A stretch of DNA of 44,175 nucleotides, from NCBI GenBank assembly GCA_964537505.1, contig CAZICK010000025.1, positions 1 to 44,175 on the forward strand, in the 5' to 3' direction. This DNA comes from DAINBT01 sp036732785. GTDB lineage: Bacteria > Planctomycetota > Phycisphaerae > Sedimentisphaerales > SM23-30. A model generated the notes under the pieces. The model saw only the letters and a program-made list of their open reading frames with translations, was not told where the DNA came from and searched no databases. Shown piece after piece: positions 9,501-16,917 of the stretch. The translations under genes and the position numbers were made by a program. Within the stretch, counting starts at the first letter, position 1, and every line of letters starts with the position of its first letter.

Positions 9501-11836
9501 TTACCACGGCCCAGGAGGGCGACCAGGCAACTGGAAGCTTTACCGGCTCGATCCTTGCACGCGGTACTATCACCTCGATACAAGCTCAGATTGATATTGG
9601 TGGTTCGGGCATCATCATGACTGGCGGCAACCTTGGCAATGTGACCGCGACCGATGGTGACGTAACCGCTGACATCTTCACTGGCGGGACAATCGGTACC
9701 ATAACCGGTGTCAACTTCGGTGGTGACTGGCTCTTTGGCGCTGTTGCCGGTGCGAATGATTTGTCAATCGTTGATAAAGCTGCTGCTATTGATGCCGCTC
9801 CAAGAACATACACTATAAATGTTAATGCTGCTGATCTTGTCCGCTGGGACATTGATGCAGATACCGGTATCACATCTTCAGGATTAACCATTGATGAAGC
9901 TGTCTTCTTTGCAGAGGCTGTTTCTGTTGCTGGTTCTTCAAATGATGATGCAAGTGTCAACATCAACGAAATTGCACTAACTACAAATGCAACACCGGCA
10001 TTCTCAGTGACACTTGAAGGTGCACTTGGTAATGTTATCGCGGCCGATGGCAATGCGACGCTGTCTGGATCAGACGCGACTGCGTCTGCATTCCTCACCG
10101 CTTACAATACTGATGAAGCAGCTACTGTAACTGGTGATGTTGTTGATACAACTAATCTGCCATCAGTATTTGATGCAGCACTCAATGGTGTTAACAATGT
10201 TGCTTTGACCATCACCCTGAATGTTGATTCTGCTGGCAACATTGTTTCTTCAGGTGATCTTGAAATCGCGAATCTGACAATTGCTTCTATCGGTGATATG
10301 ATATCACTAAATGGTTATGTTGACCTTAATACGATGCATGTTGCAACGTCTGTTGGTTCAATAGTTGCCAATGAAGATATTACAGGTGACATCGTTTGTG
10401 GAGGTCCGGTAGCGATCGGCACAGTAATTGATCTGAGTGGTTATGGCACAGCGATCTCCGGTGGCGTGCCGAGCTGGTTCGCGGGTGGTATCCTGACAGA
10501 GTTCGGCGATCTGAACGATGTTGATATCGTAGCCAAGAGTGCCGGCGAATTGGTCGGTGGTCTTATTGTAGGTCCTACCGATGATGCACTTGGAGCGATT
10601 TATGTCCTGACCGGTGATATTATTGATTCACAGTTGGATGTATTCGGTAACTTTACTGGTATCCAGGCGCCATTTGCAGATATTGATAGTAATGATCTAA
10701 CAGTCAATGTCGAAGGTGAAATTGATATGCTGATTATTCCGGATGCATATCTGGGACAGGTAACGGGCATTCATCAGGATGCTACAGTAGAAGCTCTCAA
10801 TGGCGAGACAGTTGTTACTGTAAACAACTCTTATAAGGCTGGTGACACCGAGGTGGAAGTAAGTGGCGGTGTAGCGGCTATCGTTGATAACAACGATGAC
10901 TCGGAGGCAACCATCGAGCAGATCACAGTAGTTGGTCTTGGTGCTGCAGGCACGACAATGGATGTAACCGGTGATGTAACTCGGCTTGATGTTATTGGCG
11001 ATCTTGCCGGAACCATTACTGTTTCCGGTATTGATGCCGATTCAGTAAACGGTGAAGTAGGTGCCTTGAACGTATCAGGTGAAATAACCGCAACGGCTGG
11101 CTTCTTAGTTTACAACTATGGTGAGATTAATGCCGAAGGTGGCATTGCTCCTTCTCTGGTTGAAACCGGAACGCTCACCAAGGCTGACAGTATAAAGACC
11201 GTTGGCAATACGTCAATGTACCTCAAGGGTGGCGGATCGACCGAAGCGGATTACGAGGCCCTGTTCGGTAAAATTACTGGGGTAGTTCTCTCAGGTAAGG
11301 GTAGCGCTACTCTGGTGGCTGTTGAGGGTCCGGTTACAACTGTCAGTGAATTCAATGATATCATCAAGGACGCTCAGGCTGGTAACCTGCCAGCAGGTTC
11401 TGCGAATATTGGCGATGTCGTTGTCAACTCCTCGAAGTTGCAACTGAAAAACATGGTTGTTCAGGGTGATGTTGATTCGGTGAGTACAGCCGGTAAGATC
11501 AATGGCCTGTTTGTAAGTGGCGATGTTGATTGGTTGCATGCTGCCAAGATCAATAACGTTGAGATCAATGGTGACGTCAATACGGTGGAAGCTTATGAAA
11601 CCGCTAAGATATCAATTGCCGGCGATGTCAATTATTTCTTTGCCAATAGGATCAAGAGCGTGGACGTCTTCGGAACGACAAACAGTGTAACCCTCACGGG
11701 CACTTCAGCTCGCATGGTCAATAGTGTCTTTAGTTTATATTCGCTCACCAATAGTAACGTTATTGGTATAAACAACCCGACACAAGACATTAAAGACATT
11801 AGAGGTTGGGCTAAGGTTATCAGAAGTACTTGCTGA
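3503..11836 (+). CDS. Giant repetitive exported/surface protein (2777 aa)
   Basis: The start is ATG 3503, with AAAGGAG 9 nt upstream; an in-frame TTG at 3482 is less likely. The first ~35 residues are strongly basic. They are followed by RVEELEERIAPA, resembling the planctomycete N-terminal LEPR/LEER-type motif found in large exported proteins. The rest is low-complexity, rich in Thr, Gly, Ala, Ile and Asp, with short ITATAGDIGTITVG-like strands expected to form beta-solenoid or adhesin-like repeats. Six ~93-residue units each carry a VDxDxDGTNE loop (residues ~387, 480, 573, 666, 779, 876), the spacing of acidic residues seen in calcium-binding loops; the first is degenerate. After about residue 1200 the repeats loosen into GDVDW/GDVNY-type strands. 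The last residue is Cys. No classical signal peptide, PEP-CTERM, LPXTG or C-terminal membrane anchor is visible. Function unknown; adhesin, matrix or S-layer-like are guesses. Confidence 0.9.
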   Translation: MANGLRKLIKRARKQYINNSNLNRRFNRFGSRLRVEELEERIAPAAGDITGTGTLVGAVMNLDSGETAILELGTDTYTLTATGGYTGDNVQITFDAGTGSATKITEIDFGSGLALDADTVLTLTSSNGTVTDTLTIDTIVDTSDNTNTVSLVGNNNTISAAMAVGTVTLNQTGITTWNTGPITTSLTAETLATSMRVGAVASGGIAFTTSCIGTMDVSGVLSGPITSALTLGATTLEAGSVAAGDITVATGNIGAITLGNAGNDGTLDFIGDITATVGSIASVSGTDETSITITGDITAGTSVGTIGTQIQTIAGTITSGTSVGNVTVLTDFTGAIEATTMVGNILVGNDLTGDITAGTTIGTITVTDGSITAASAISGTLVGNIAVDTDSSGTNEVLAGTITATTGDIGTVTVGDATGEGDFSGVLTATAGAIGNVSVGNDISGDMTAGTSIGTITTLDGSITAASTILAGTDIGNIAVDVDADGTNEALAGTITATAGDIGTITIGAATAEGDLTGTVTATAGAVGNISVANDLSGDITAGTTIGTITVVDGSITATSTILAGTDIGNIEVDVDADGENEALAGTITATAGDIGTITVGAATAEGDLTGTITATAGAIGAVTVGNDISGDMTAGTTIGAIIVNDGSITAGSAITAGTDIASVTVDADEDGTNEVMAGAITATAGSIGAVVVGGGTNAEGDLTGSLTSGTSITSITVGNDITSTASITATTSVGNILVDNDLAGDISATTTIGTITTTDGSITADSVIVGSDVGNIAVDIDGDGTNEVLAGSITATTGNIGTVTVGADAASGAGEGTFSGTLAATAGSIGNIQVGNDLTGDIAAGTNIGTITVLDGSLTSASVIVAAGTIGAISVDVDEDGTDETLAGSITSTGSSIASIDVGGDITSATLVAGTTIGSITTDGELSGDILAAGNITGTIQIDTGLTATGSIISSGGNITADTTITAGGLLGTIKATAGDIDGDITVVAGGVSGTIQAGTNIDGDVTITAGGLTGTYRAATGNLAGNLLVTAGGIGAAATITAGADIDGDITATTGDIPIAITAAVNIDGTILADAGAITGTITATTGDITGTVRADVGDVTAVVVGNDLTGTISAEDDITSIVVGNDITGATITADSDSDSSGDVKSVIAGGQITGTITGQNIDLVQSGGVAGDDITATITADADIDLINAGAADITGLMTATVATAASPLVTFIDGGVSYAVWVVDTGTTTPDTGVTATVTFDGTTMAISNLTGIDANNDLLITTRQSTGAEQTLADADVDVIDAPITITITAASAVTVNTINAEGSLNLDTLTNITATTVIVEGGVSGTAAPAAGESLNYGSISAGGLTINVVGAGVMGDLIVNGSISGDITITGGVGRIIVGESGTGQTGNIDDDADITVTGALGGLTVDGNVNGSVSATTIGNVQIGGNLGNAMTNNESITATTGNVGNIFVVGTIGADAAGQTISIVSATGSVGNIVAAGDLGASAAATGTTIITAATNVGDVKSISGNVGDANSPVVVTATAGTIGTVSAGGSYGINGTITARGDITAVTATYIDSTPLATEGIVTGTITSIAGDIGTVSTIEANISATITATSGDIDAVTVLDGTDADTILNTGDVSGNITAGGDVDAVAGAAISGDTSATLGTTGSPVTTWTVGNVTYTLDATAGPIHNYTYTGGAVPSLTDTIDNWDGSAVLTTDPINLSLTTTAVDTDGATILSDAQFDLASLDFDNATVTNGGNTLGTLLVEGDVTGTIDLGIAGSMANLIVEGDVTVPVRTTSVSLVAVGSALGIDAPTLAEMEAMFIHPTAGTVTFAAPANGTVVVPVSANSGADNCVSLAIGDGGTPSHLVNLMTLTAGSNANATDTGATYNVTIADGVVTALAGEGSLADGDVTIIGDLAYMLYGTDLDTVTITGSITDTGGIRANDIGAITVGTVGVLTSGDMAGVISSTDVTDGAFAGLNGAIASLTVYGDLSGSVYADSTIGAIVIGQQITTAQEGDQATGSFTGSILARGTITSIQAQIDIGGSGIIMTGGNLGNVTATDGDVTADIFTGGTIGTITGVNFGGDWLFGAVAGANDLSIVDKAAAIDAAPRTYTINVNAADLVRWDIDADTGITSSGLTIDEAVFFAEAVSVAGSSNDDASVNINEIALTTNATPAFSVTLEGALGNVIAADGNATLSGSDATASAFLTAYNTDEAATVTGDVVDTTNLPSVFDAALNGVNNVALTITLNVDSAGNIVSSGDLEIANLTIASIGDMISLNGYVDLNTMHVATSVGSIVANEDITGDIVCGGPVAIGTVIDLSGYGTAISGGVPSWFAGGILTEFGDLNDVDIVAKSAGELVGGLIVGPTDDALGAIYVLTGDIIDSQLDVFGNFTGIQAPFADIDSNDLTVNVEGEIDMLIIPDAYLGQVTGIHQDATVEALNGETVVTVNNSYKAGDTEVEVSGGVAAIVDNNDDSEATIEQITVVGLGAAGTTMDVTGDVTRLDVIGDLAGTITVSGIDADSVNGEVGALNVSGEITATAGFLVYNYGEINAEGGIAPSLVETGTLTKADSIKTVGNTSMYLKGGGSTEADYEALFGKITGVVLSGKGSATLVAVEGPVTTVSEFNDIIKDAQAGNLPAGSANIGDVVVNSSKLQLKNMVVQGDVDSVSTAGKINGLFVSGDVDWLHAAKINNVEINGDVNTVEAYETAKISIAGDVNYFFANRIKSVDVFGTTNSVTLTGTSARMVNSVFSLYSLTNSNVIGINNPTQDIKDIRGWAKVIRSTC
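4661..6178 (+). repeat. 279-bp in-frame tandem repeats within the surface protein
   Basis: The VDxDxDG anchor codons begin at 4661, 4940, 5219, 5498, 5837 and 6128. The first three intervals are exactly 279 bp (93 codons). The next are 339 and 291 bp, still multiples of three. The units beginning at 4940 and 5219 are nearly identical at DNA level over roughly 140 bp, which points to recent duplication. The other copies are more diverged. Confidence 0.85.
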
Positions 11837-11870
11837 TAAGTGAGTCTTAAACCCGATCCGATAAATGGTA

Positions 11871-11908
11871 AAGGCTCAGCCTGGGAAACCAGGCTGAGCC
11901 TTTTCTTT
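11871..11908 (+). terminator. Intrinsic terminator of the surface-protein gene
   Basis: A perfect 14-bp stem, AAGGCTCAGCCTGG (11871-11884) with its complement at 11889-11902, is closed by a GAAA tetraloop and followed by a T-rich tail. It begins 34 nt after the TGA at 11834-11836. Confidence 0.95.
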
Positions 11909-11910
11909 GT

Positions 11911-11957
11911 GTTGGCGTAAGAAGTCAAACATTCACACGTAAAAATCTGTGGTGTCA
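11911..11957. repeat. Intergenic repeat, copy 1
   Basis: The segment starting GTTGGCGTAAGAAGTC matches 13429-13471 at about 80% over 40 bp, including a shared ATTCAC and TAAAAAT. It lies directly after the terminator of the surface-protein gene. Function unknown. Confidence 0.45.
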
Positions 11958-11983
11958 GATTCTTGACATTGCCATGAAATCAC

Positions 11984-12391
11984 TTATGGCAACACGTCCG
12001 GCGAAAATCGAATCCACAACTTACGGTTGCGGGGACCGTCGAATTCACAAAAATATATTCCCTGCCAGTTGCCCAGATGCAAGTCGCCATTTTCAATTAT
12101 GACAGTCACGGAGCAGCCGATCAGTCCGGCCTTGACATGGGCGTCGGAATTACCTTCGTTGTGACGATAACCAGGGTGGTCGGGAGGAACTAACTGGTTC
12201 AAGGTAAGCAGGATATCGTGTACTACGCTGGGATCGGCGTTTTCGTTGATGGTTATTCCCGCGGTGGTGTGTGGTACGTATATCACGGCCAGACCCTTCT
12301 GAATACCGCTGGCTCTCACGAATTCACTGACCCGGTCGGTGACATCGACCATCTCATTGCGCCGGTTGGTTTTGATCGAAATTGTCTGCAT
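11984..12391 (-). CDS. yjbQ: YjbQ/UPF0047 family protein
   Basis: A small (135 aa) soluble protein of the UPF0047 family. Some members show secondary thiamine-phosphate synthase activity, but the real cellular role is unsettled. Family landmarks are VPHTTAGITINENAD, the GNSDAHVKA segment with a conserved His, and the C-terminal GNWQGIYFCEFDGPRNRK, which corresponds to the usual GTWQ...DGPR signature. The start is placed at ATG 12391 because AGGAGA lies 7 nt upstream; a frame extending to 12421 has no such support. It is convergent with the surface-protein gene and divergent from the metallo-hydrolase gene at 12488. Confidence 0.9.
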   Translation of the reverse strand: MQTISIKTNRRNEMVDVTDRVSEFVRASGIQKGLAVIYVPHTTAGITINENADPSVVHDILLTLNQLVPPDHPGYRHNEGNSDAHVKAGLIGCSVTVIIENGDLHLGNWQGIYFCEFDGPRNRKLWIRFSPDVLP

Positions 12392-12487
12392 AATCTGTTC
12401 TCCTGGGTTTGGGCTTGTCAACTGTCAGCGATTCACTAAAATACAGCTTTATATCTTAGTATGATTATGAAATAGGAAAAGGGTTAA

Positions 12488-13333
12488 ATGGCCAACCGTA
12501 ATCTTGTCAAATTGACCCTGGGATCACTGGAGATATGCGGTTATTCTGTAGGCGGTGAAGAAACGGTGGTGGCGGCGCCTTCTCTGGACGTCTGTTTTGA
12601 TATAGGCAAGGCCCCGGACGAGTTGCTTTCTGTCAATCACGTACTGCTCACACATGGGCACATGGACCATGCTGCCGGGATTGCTTATTATTGTTCTCAG
12701 CGGAACTTTCGCGAAATGTCGCCGGGGACTATTTTGCTGCCTTATGGGCTGGCCTCGGCCGTTGATGATCTGCTCAATTGCTGGACCAAACTCGACGGGA
12801 GCAGGCCGCCGGCTAATATCATCCCCATGATCGCCGGGGAGGAATACCAAGTCCGGCAGAACCTTTTTGCCTTTGCTTTTGAGACCAACCATTGCAGAAA
12901 TTCACTGGGATACACCATTATCGAACGGCGTCAGAAGCTCAAAGAGCAATACCTCGGTTTGCCCGGTATCGAAATCGCTCGTTTACGGAAAAGTGGTGTG
13001 CCCGTTACTTATACGCTTAATCTGCCATTGGTGAGCTATCTGGGCGACACGATGGGAGGCGATTTTGAGAATCTCGCCTGCGTGCGTCAAAGCCAGGTTC
13101 TCATTGCGGAGTGCACCTTTTTCGATAGTGAACATCGCGACCGGGCTCAGGCGGGAAGGCATTATCATTTTGACCAACTGGCCAAACTACTGCCGACAAT
13201 GGAAAACGAGTTCATAGTACTGACACATCTCAGTCATCGCACCGACATCAGATACGCCCGCAATGTGGTAGATAAAACTCTCGACCCGGACCTTGCCAGG
13301 CGAGTACAGTTCCTTATGGGTAACCCTCGATAA
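12488..13333 (+). CDS. RNase Z-like metallo-beta-lactamase fold hydrolase
   Basis: 281 residues with the metal-binding HGHMDH box (H56, H58, D60, H61) in LTHGHMDHAAGI. A second metal-ligand region is GDT (near residue 187), and there is a late LTHLSHRT His motif, in the order found in tRNase Z/ElaC-like proteins. This suggests a zinc-dependent phosphodiesterase, possibly acting on RNA. The family also contains non-tRNA enzymes, and the long exosite insert of true tRNase Z is not obvious, so the substrate is uncertain. AGGAAAAGGG precedes the ATG. It is monocistronic, divergent from yjbQ with 96 bp between starts. Confidence 0.8.
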   Translation: MANRNLVKLTLGSLEICGYSVGGEETVVAAPSLDVCFDIGKAPDELLSVNHVLLTHGHMDHAAGIAYYCSQRNFREMSPGTILLPYGLASAVDDLLNCWTKLDGSRPPANIIPMIAGEEYQVRQNLFAFAFETNHCRNSLGYTIIERRQKLKEQYLGLPGIEIARLRKSGVPVTYTLNLPLVSYLGDTMGGDFENLACVRQSQVLIAECTFFDSEHRDRAQAGRHYHFDQLAKLLPTMENEFIVLTHLSHRTDIRYARNVVDKTLDPDLARRVQFLMGNPR

Positions 13334-13428
13334 AATCACAGCCGCAATAAGGGCTAAGCGAACCTGCGAAAACGACTACCGCAATTCAATCGGCAAAATG
13401 TAATTTGAATTCTTGAATTGATATTGAT

Positions 13429-13471
13429 GTTGGCGTCAAAAGTCGATATTCACGCCTAAAAATGCTGCTGT
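13429..13471. repeat. Intergenic repeat, copy 2
   Basis: The second copy of the element at 11911, starting GTTGGCGTCAAAAGTC. It lies in the 181-bp gap between the convergent metallo-hydrolase and glycosyltransferase genes. Confidence 0.45.
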
Positions 13472-13514
13472 AGTATCGGAATCAACCTTTCACAATCCTT
13501 TTGGCGCTGGCGTC

Positions 13515-14816
13515 TTACTTGTGGGGACGGTGTCTGCGATGAGAGACCCGACTGCGCACTACGGAGATGGCCTGCTGAGCATTTGCCGTGCTCGGTTCAG
13601 TGTCGCACAGGGATTTTGTCTCTAAATCATCGCCTTGGTTTTGGCAAAAGCTTTTACATGGGGCGATTTCCCGGCTGGCATGGTGGGTTACACGCTCCAA
13701 TACGGCTGTGAAAACCTTATCGGGCAGGAGATCGGCTAAGGCGTTTTTGTGCTGGGCTGTTCCCGAAGGCGTGGTGATCGAGCCTCGGCCATGGAAGTAG
13801 CTATCGTGGGCCGGGCATCTGCCAAAACCATAGTTAGCGTACGGCCCGTCCATCAATCCGGTGCCTAAAAGAACTACCTCTTTACCCAGTGCCCAGGCCA
13901 ATTCCAGTGTCGCCCCTGCCGTGGAGACCATCACATCGCAGTGATTGACCAGCGAGATCAGATCGAGCAGATCGCTCGGCTGTACAGCTCGCACCGGCGT
14001 ACCGGGATTCGACGGATTATTTTGCGCTATTCGGTAATTCAGTTCGTCCGTCTGGCAATCGCCCAGCAATACAGAAGTTATTTTAACGGCGCTAATCATC
14101 TCGGCCAGTTTTTCCCAATGATTCATAGGCCAAATGTCTTTATCGCCGAATTGCAGGTCGCCGGCGGTGTTAAGTGCTATAACCGGTCCTTGCTCCTGCG
14201 GCCATTCGGTTGTATTTGTCACGGACGTATCTTTGACGGTCAGGTGTGGTATCTCACGGCGGTATTCGATGCCGCACAACTGGAACAACTCCTGCAGTTC
14301 GTCAGGCCGATCATGCTTGATCAGACCGGGCATAACTGTGCTTATATACAGATCGGCTTCGGCGCCGCTTTCGTCTAACGGTACGGGTTGTCCCTGTTTC
14401 AGGTAAAAACCCTTTTTGGTATCGGCGCTGACCATGTTCATAACGGCGCAGGCACGCCTGTCCATATCCAGATTATAAGCCGCGTCGAACTGGTCCATTT
14501 GCAGACGCAACAGGCTGCCGTCGTCCACGCCCAACACCTCGTCCACTTCTGAGGCAATCAACTCCGGCCAATCGGTAAGATAGACGATATGAACGTTGGG
14601 GTCATCCGTCCGGAAACGATGCACCAGGGCACTACTGCGGATAACCGTCACCGGTGAGGATAGTTGGATCATCAGAATCTTGGCACTGCGCGGACTATAC
14701 GCCCGGCACCGACATACCGCACCCTCTCGTTTGTGCGGCTGACAGGGCCGATCCCCCTTGTAATGGATGCAGTTACGTTCGATTTGGTTAACTTGTTCCT
14801 GACGCTTCAAGTGCAT
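13515..14816 (-). CDS. Glycosyltransferase family 9 (heptosyltransferase-like)
   Basis: A GT-B fold enzyme related to ADP-heptose:LPS heptosyltransferases. It is expected to add sugars to lipopolysaccharide or a related glycan at the cytoplasmic face of the membrane. The N-terminal half has the IQLSSPVTVIRSSALVHRF segment, matching the usual GDxxxxTPxxRxL region. The C-terminal half has ALNTAGDLQFGDKDIWP and the acceptor/donor region VSTAGATLELAWALGKEVVLL. An unusual N-terminal extension carries C16, C25, C35 and C37, a possible metal or Fe-S site. Start choice is open. ATG 14816 directly abuts AGGAG, whereas TTG at 14810 sits 6 nt after it and may be the true start. The last ~40 residues are low-complexity and basic. 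Confidence 0.85.
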   Translation of the reverse strand: MHLKRQEQVNQIERNCIHYKGDRPCQPHKREGAVCRCRAYSPRSAKILMIQLSSPVTVIRSSALVHRFRTDDPNVHIVYLTDWPELIASEVDEVLGVDDGSLLRLQMDQFDAAYNLDMDRRACAVMNMVSADTKKGFYLKQGQPVPLDESGAEADLYISTVMPGLIKHDRPDELQELFQLCGIEYRREIPHLTVKDTSVTNTTEWPQEQGPVIALNTAGDLQFGDKDIWPMNHWEKLAEMISAVKITSVLLGDCQTDELNYRIAQNNPSNPGTPVRAVQPSDLLDLISLVNHCDVMVSTAGATLELAWALGKEVVLLGTGLMDGPYANYGFGRCPAHDSYFHGRGSITTPSGTAQHKNALADLLPDKVFTAVLERVTHHASREIAPCKSFCQNQGDDLETKSLCDTEPSTANAQQAISVVRSRVSHRRHRPHK

Positions 14817-15181
14817 CTCCTGCTATTTTCTGCCCAACAATCTCACACACTATAGGTCGGCAAAAAGCAGGGTTCCGTTAACGTTTACTTGGCCAAGCCC
14901 GATAACTATATCTAAGAAAACCCCATAACAGTATCAATAACCACCCTCAACCCCGTTTTCCTGACTCGTCAAAAAAATATTGAGGCCCGATAACTTTGTC
15001 AAAATATATGTAGTTACCGCCTGTCGCGAAAACAAAAAACTGTCATTCCCGAGAACGAACCTGTCATTCCCGCCTTCCAGGCTGTGTCGCAATCCGCTTG
15101 TGGTTCGGTCATTTTAATTTTGTCCTGCCCCCAATCAAGTTGAGGGCAGGCTCTGCGCAGGAATGATAGAAAAGGGGTTGG
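14817..15181. other. Gene-free region between glgP and the GT9 gene
   Basis: This 365-bp stretch has no credible gene. Its right half contains the TCATTCC/GGAATGA repeat described separately; its left half is AT-rich without recognised signals. Confidence 0.5.
15040..15166. repeat. TGTCATTCCCG interspersed repeat with inner hairpin
   Basis: CTGTCATTCCCG occurs twice in direct orientation (15040-15051, 15061-15072). It is matched by an inverted GGAATGA at 15160-15166. An 11-bp stem with one mismatch (15124-15134 with 15140-15150) lies inside. This layout resembles the short palindromic intergenic elements common in many bacterial genomes. Confidence 0.55.
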
Positions 15182-16876
15182 TCATGGAAAGTACGCTTTC
15201 AACACGTATTGATTCATCATTCTTTGGGTATTAAAAAATGACCCGTTCAATGCTATGCAGTGCTTCATAACGTTAATGAAGCTGTCTCGATTATGGTAAA
15301 AACCAGGTACGACAGTGTGCTCCAACTTTTCGTATAGTAACAGGCTGTCATTAGTCCTTCGCTGATCCACATCCGGCTCTTCCAAATACTGGCCGATTGC
15401 CCAGCCTGTCACATTTTCGATACAACCTTCGATCCACCACCCGTCCAAAATACTAAGAGAGGGCACACCATTGAGAGCGGCCTTCATCCCACTGGTCCCG
15501 GATGCTTCGAATGGAGGCAGAGGGGTGTTCAGCCAAACATCCACGCCGGCTGTGATCATCTTGCCAAGCTCTATGTCATAGTTGGCAAGGTATGCTATCT
15601 TCACTTGCGGTTTCAATAATTCCTTTGCCTGAAATATTTTATGGATAAGTTCCTTTCCACTTTGGTCATGAGGGTGTGCCTTGCCGGCGTAAATAATTTG
15701 TATCGCTCCAACTTGTGAGGAAATTTGCCTGAGTTTGTCAATATCCTCAAAAAGCAAGTCCGCGCGTTTATAACTGGCCGCTCTGCGAGCGAATCCCAAG
15801 GTGAGCACGTCAAAGTCCATACCGGGATTGCACACCCGATTGACATATTGGATAAGATTTTGCTTGGCGGCCGTATGAGCCTGCCAAATTTTTTCTTTGG
15901 GGATACTCAAAGCGTACCTAAGATTGAAATTGTCTTCCCGCCATCCGGGGATAAACTGGTCAAAAAGGGTCTGAAAAGGTGTAGAAGCCCATGTGGCGGC
16001 ATGAATGCCATTGGTAATCGAATCGATTATATATGGCGCAAACATGAGCCGGGTGACTTCGCCGTGTTTTTTTGCCACTCCGTTGACATAGTGGCTGAGA
16101 TTCAGGGCTAAATAAGTCATATTAAGTTCGTTATCACAACAAAATACGTTTTTGAGGTTGAATGCCTCATGTTCACCGATTATTCGGGTTACCATATCCA
16201 TTGGAAATTTGTCGTGACCGGCTGCCACCGGGGTGTGGGTCGTAAAGACACACTTTTTTCTTACCGAATCTATATCACTTTCTGAAATTATTTTTTTGTT
16301 TTTTTTGTTTATACTTTCATCCAGAAGCTCCAGTGTTAAAAGGCTGGCATGGCCTTCGTTCATGTGGAATCGCTCGATATTATCGTATCCCAAGGCTCGA
16401 AGCATTTTCACCCCACCAATCCCCAAAATAACCTCCTGGCAAAACCGGTAACGTGAATCGCCTCCATAAAGAAAATGCGCCAACGTTCTGTCCTGCTCGG
16501 AATTTTCCGGAAGGTCGGCGTCTAAGAAATATACCGGCACAGAAAACCCGCCAAAGCCTGTTACTTCATATTTCCATGCCCGAACAGCAACTGTACGGCC
16601 CTCTAATACTACCGAGGCTCTCGCTTCCGCTTCCTTAAGGTAATCATTCGGCGTCCATTCCATCGGTTCCTCGCTTTGCCATCCGTTTGCGTCCAATCGC
16701 TGGTAAAGGTGGCCCTTACGGTACAGCAAGGTCATCGCAACCATAGGAACGGCCAGGTCCGCCGCTGAGCGAATGGTGTCTCCGGCCAATATTCCTAATC
16801 CGCCGCTATAAGTTGGTATGCCAACGTCGAGACCAATTTCCATGGAGAAATACGCTATTTTTCGCTCGTTATTCAT
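15182..16876 (-). CDS. glgP: Alpha-glucan (glycogen/maltodextrin) phosphorylase
   Basis: A PLP-dependent enzyme that releases glucose-1-phosphate from glycogen-type polymers. It opens with KIAYFSMEIGLDVGIPTYSGGLG. It then shows HMNEGHASLLTLELL, HTPVAAGHDKFP, the SITNGIHAATWAS region, and EASGTSGMKAALNG, whose lysine is the expected PLP site. At 564 residues it belongs to the short form that lacks the DUF3417 N-terminal domain. AAGGA precedes the ATG. It follows corA by 41 bp on the same strand, so the two are probably cotranscribed; no functional link is obvious. Confidence 0.95.
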   Translation of the reverse strand: MNNERKIAYFSMEIGLDVGIPTYSGGLGILAGDTIRSAADLAVPMVAMTLLYRKGHLYQRLDANGWQSEEPMEWTPNDYLKEAEARASVVLEGRTVAVRAWKYEVTGFGGFSVPVYFLDADLPENSEQDRTLAHFLYGGDSRYRFCQEVILGIGGVKMLRALGYDNIERFHMNEGHASLLTLELLDESINKKNKKIISESDIDSVRKKCVFTTHTPVAAGHDKFPMDMVTRIIGEHEAFNLKNVFCCDNELNMTYLALNLSHYVNGVAKKHGEVTRLMFAPYIIDSITNGIHAATWASTPFQTLFDQFIPGWREDNFNLRYALSIPKEKIWQAHTAAKQNLIQYVNRVCNPGMDFDVLTLGFARRAASYKRADLLFEDIDKLRQISSQVGAIQIIYAGKAHPHDQSGKELIHKIFQAKELLKPQVKIAYLANYDIELGKMITAGVDVWLNTPLPPFEASGTSGMKAALNGVPSLSILDGWWIEGCIENVTGWAIGQYLEEPDVDQRRTNDSLLLYEKLEHTVVPGFYHNRDSFINVMKHCIALNGSFFNTQRMMNQYVLKAYFP

Positions 16877-16917
16877 TCTAAATCATTCCTTAATTTGCTT
16901 AGTTGAGATATTTTATT

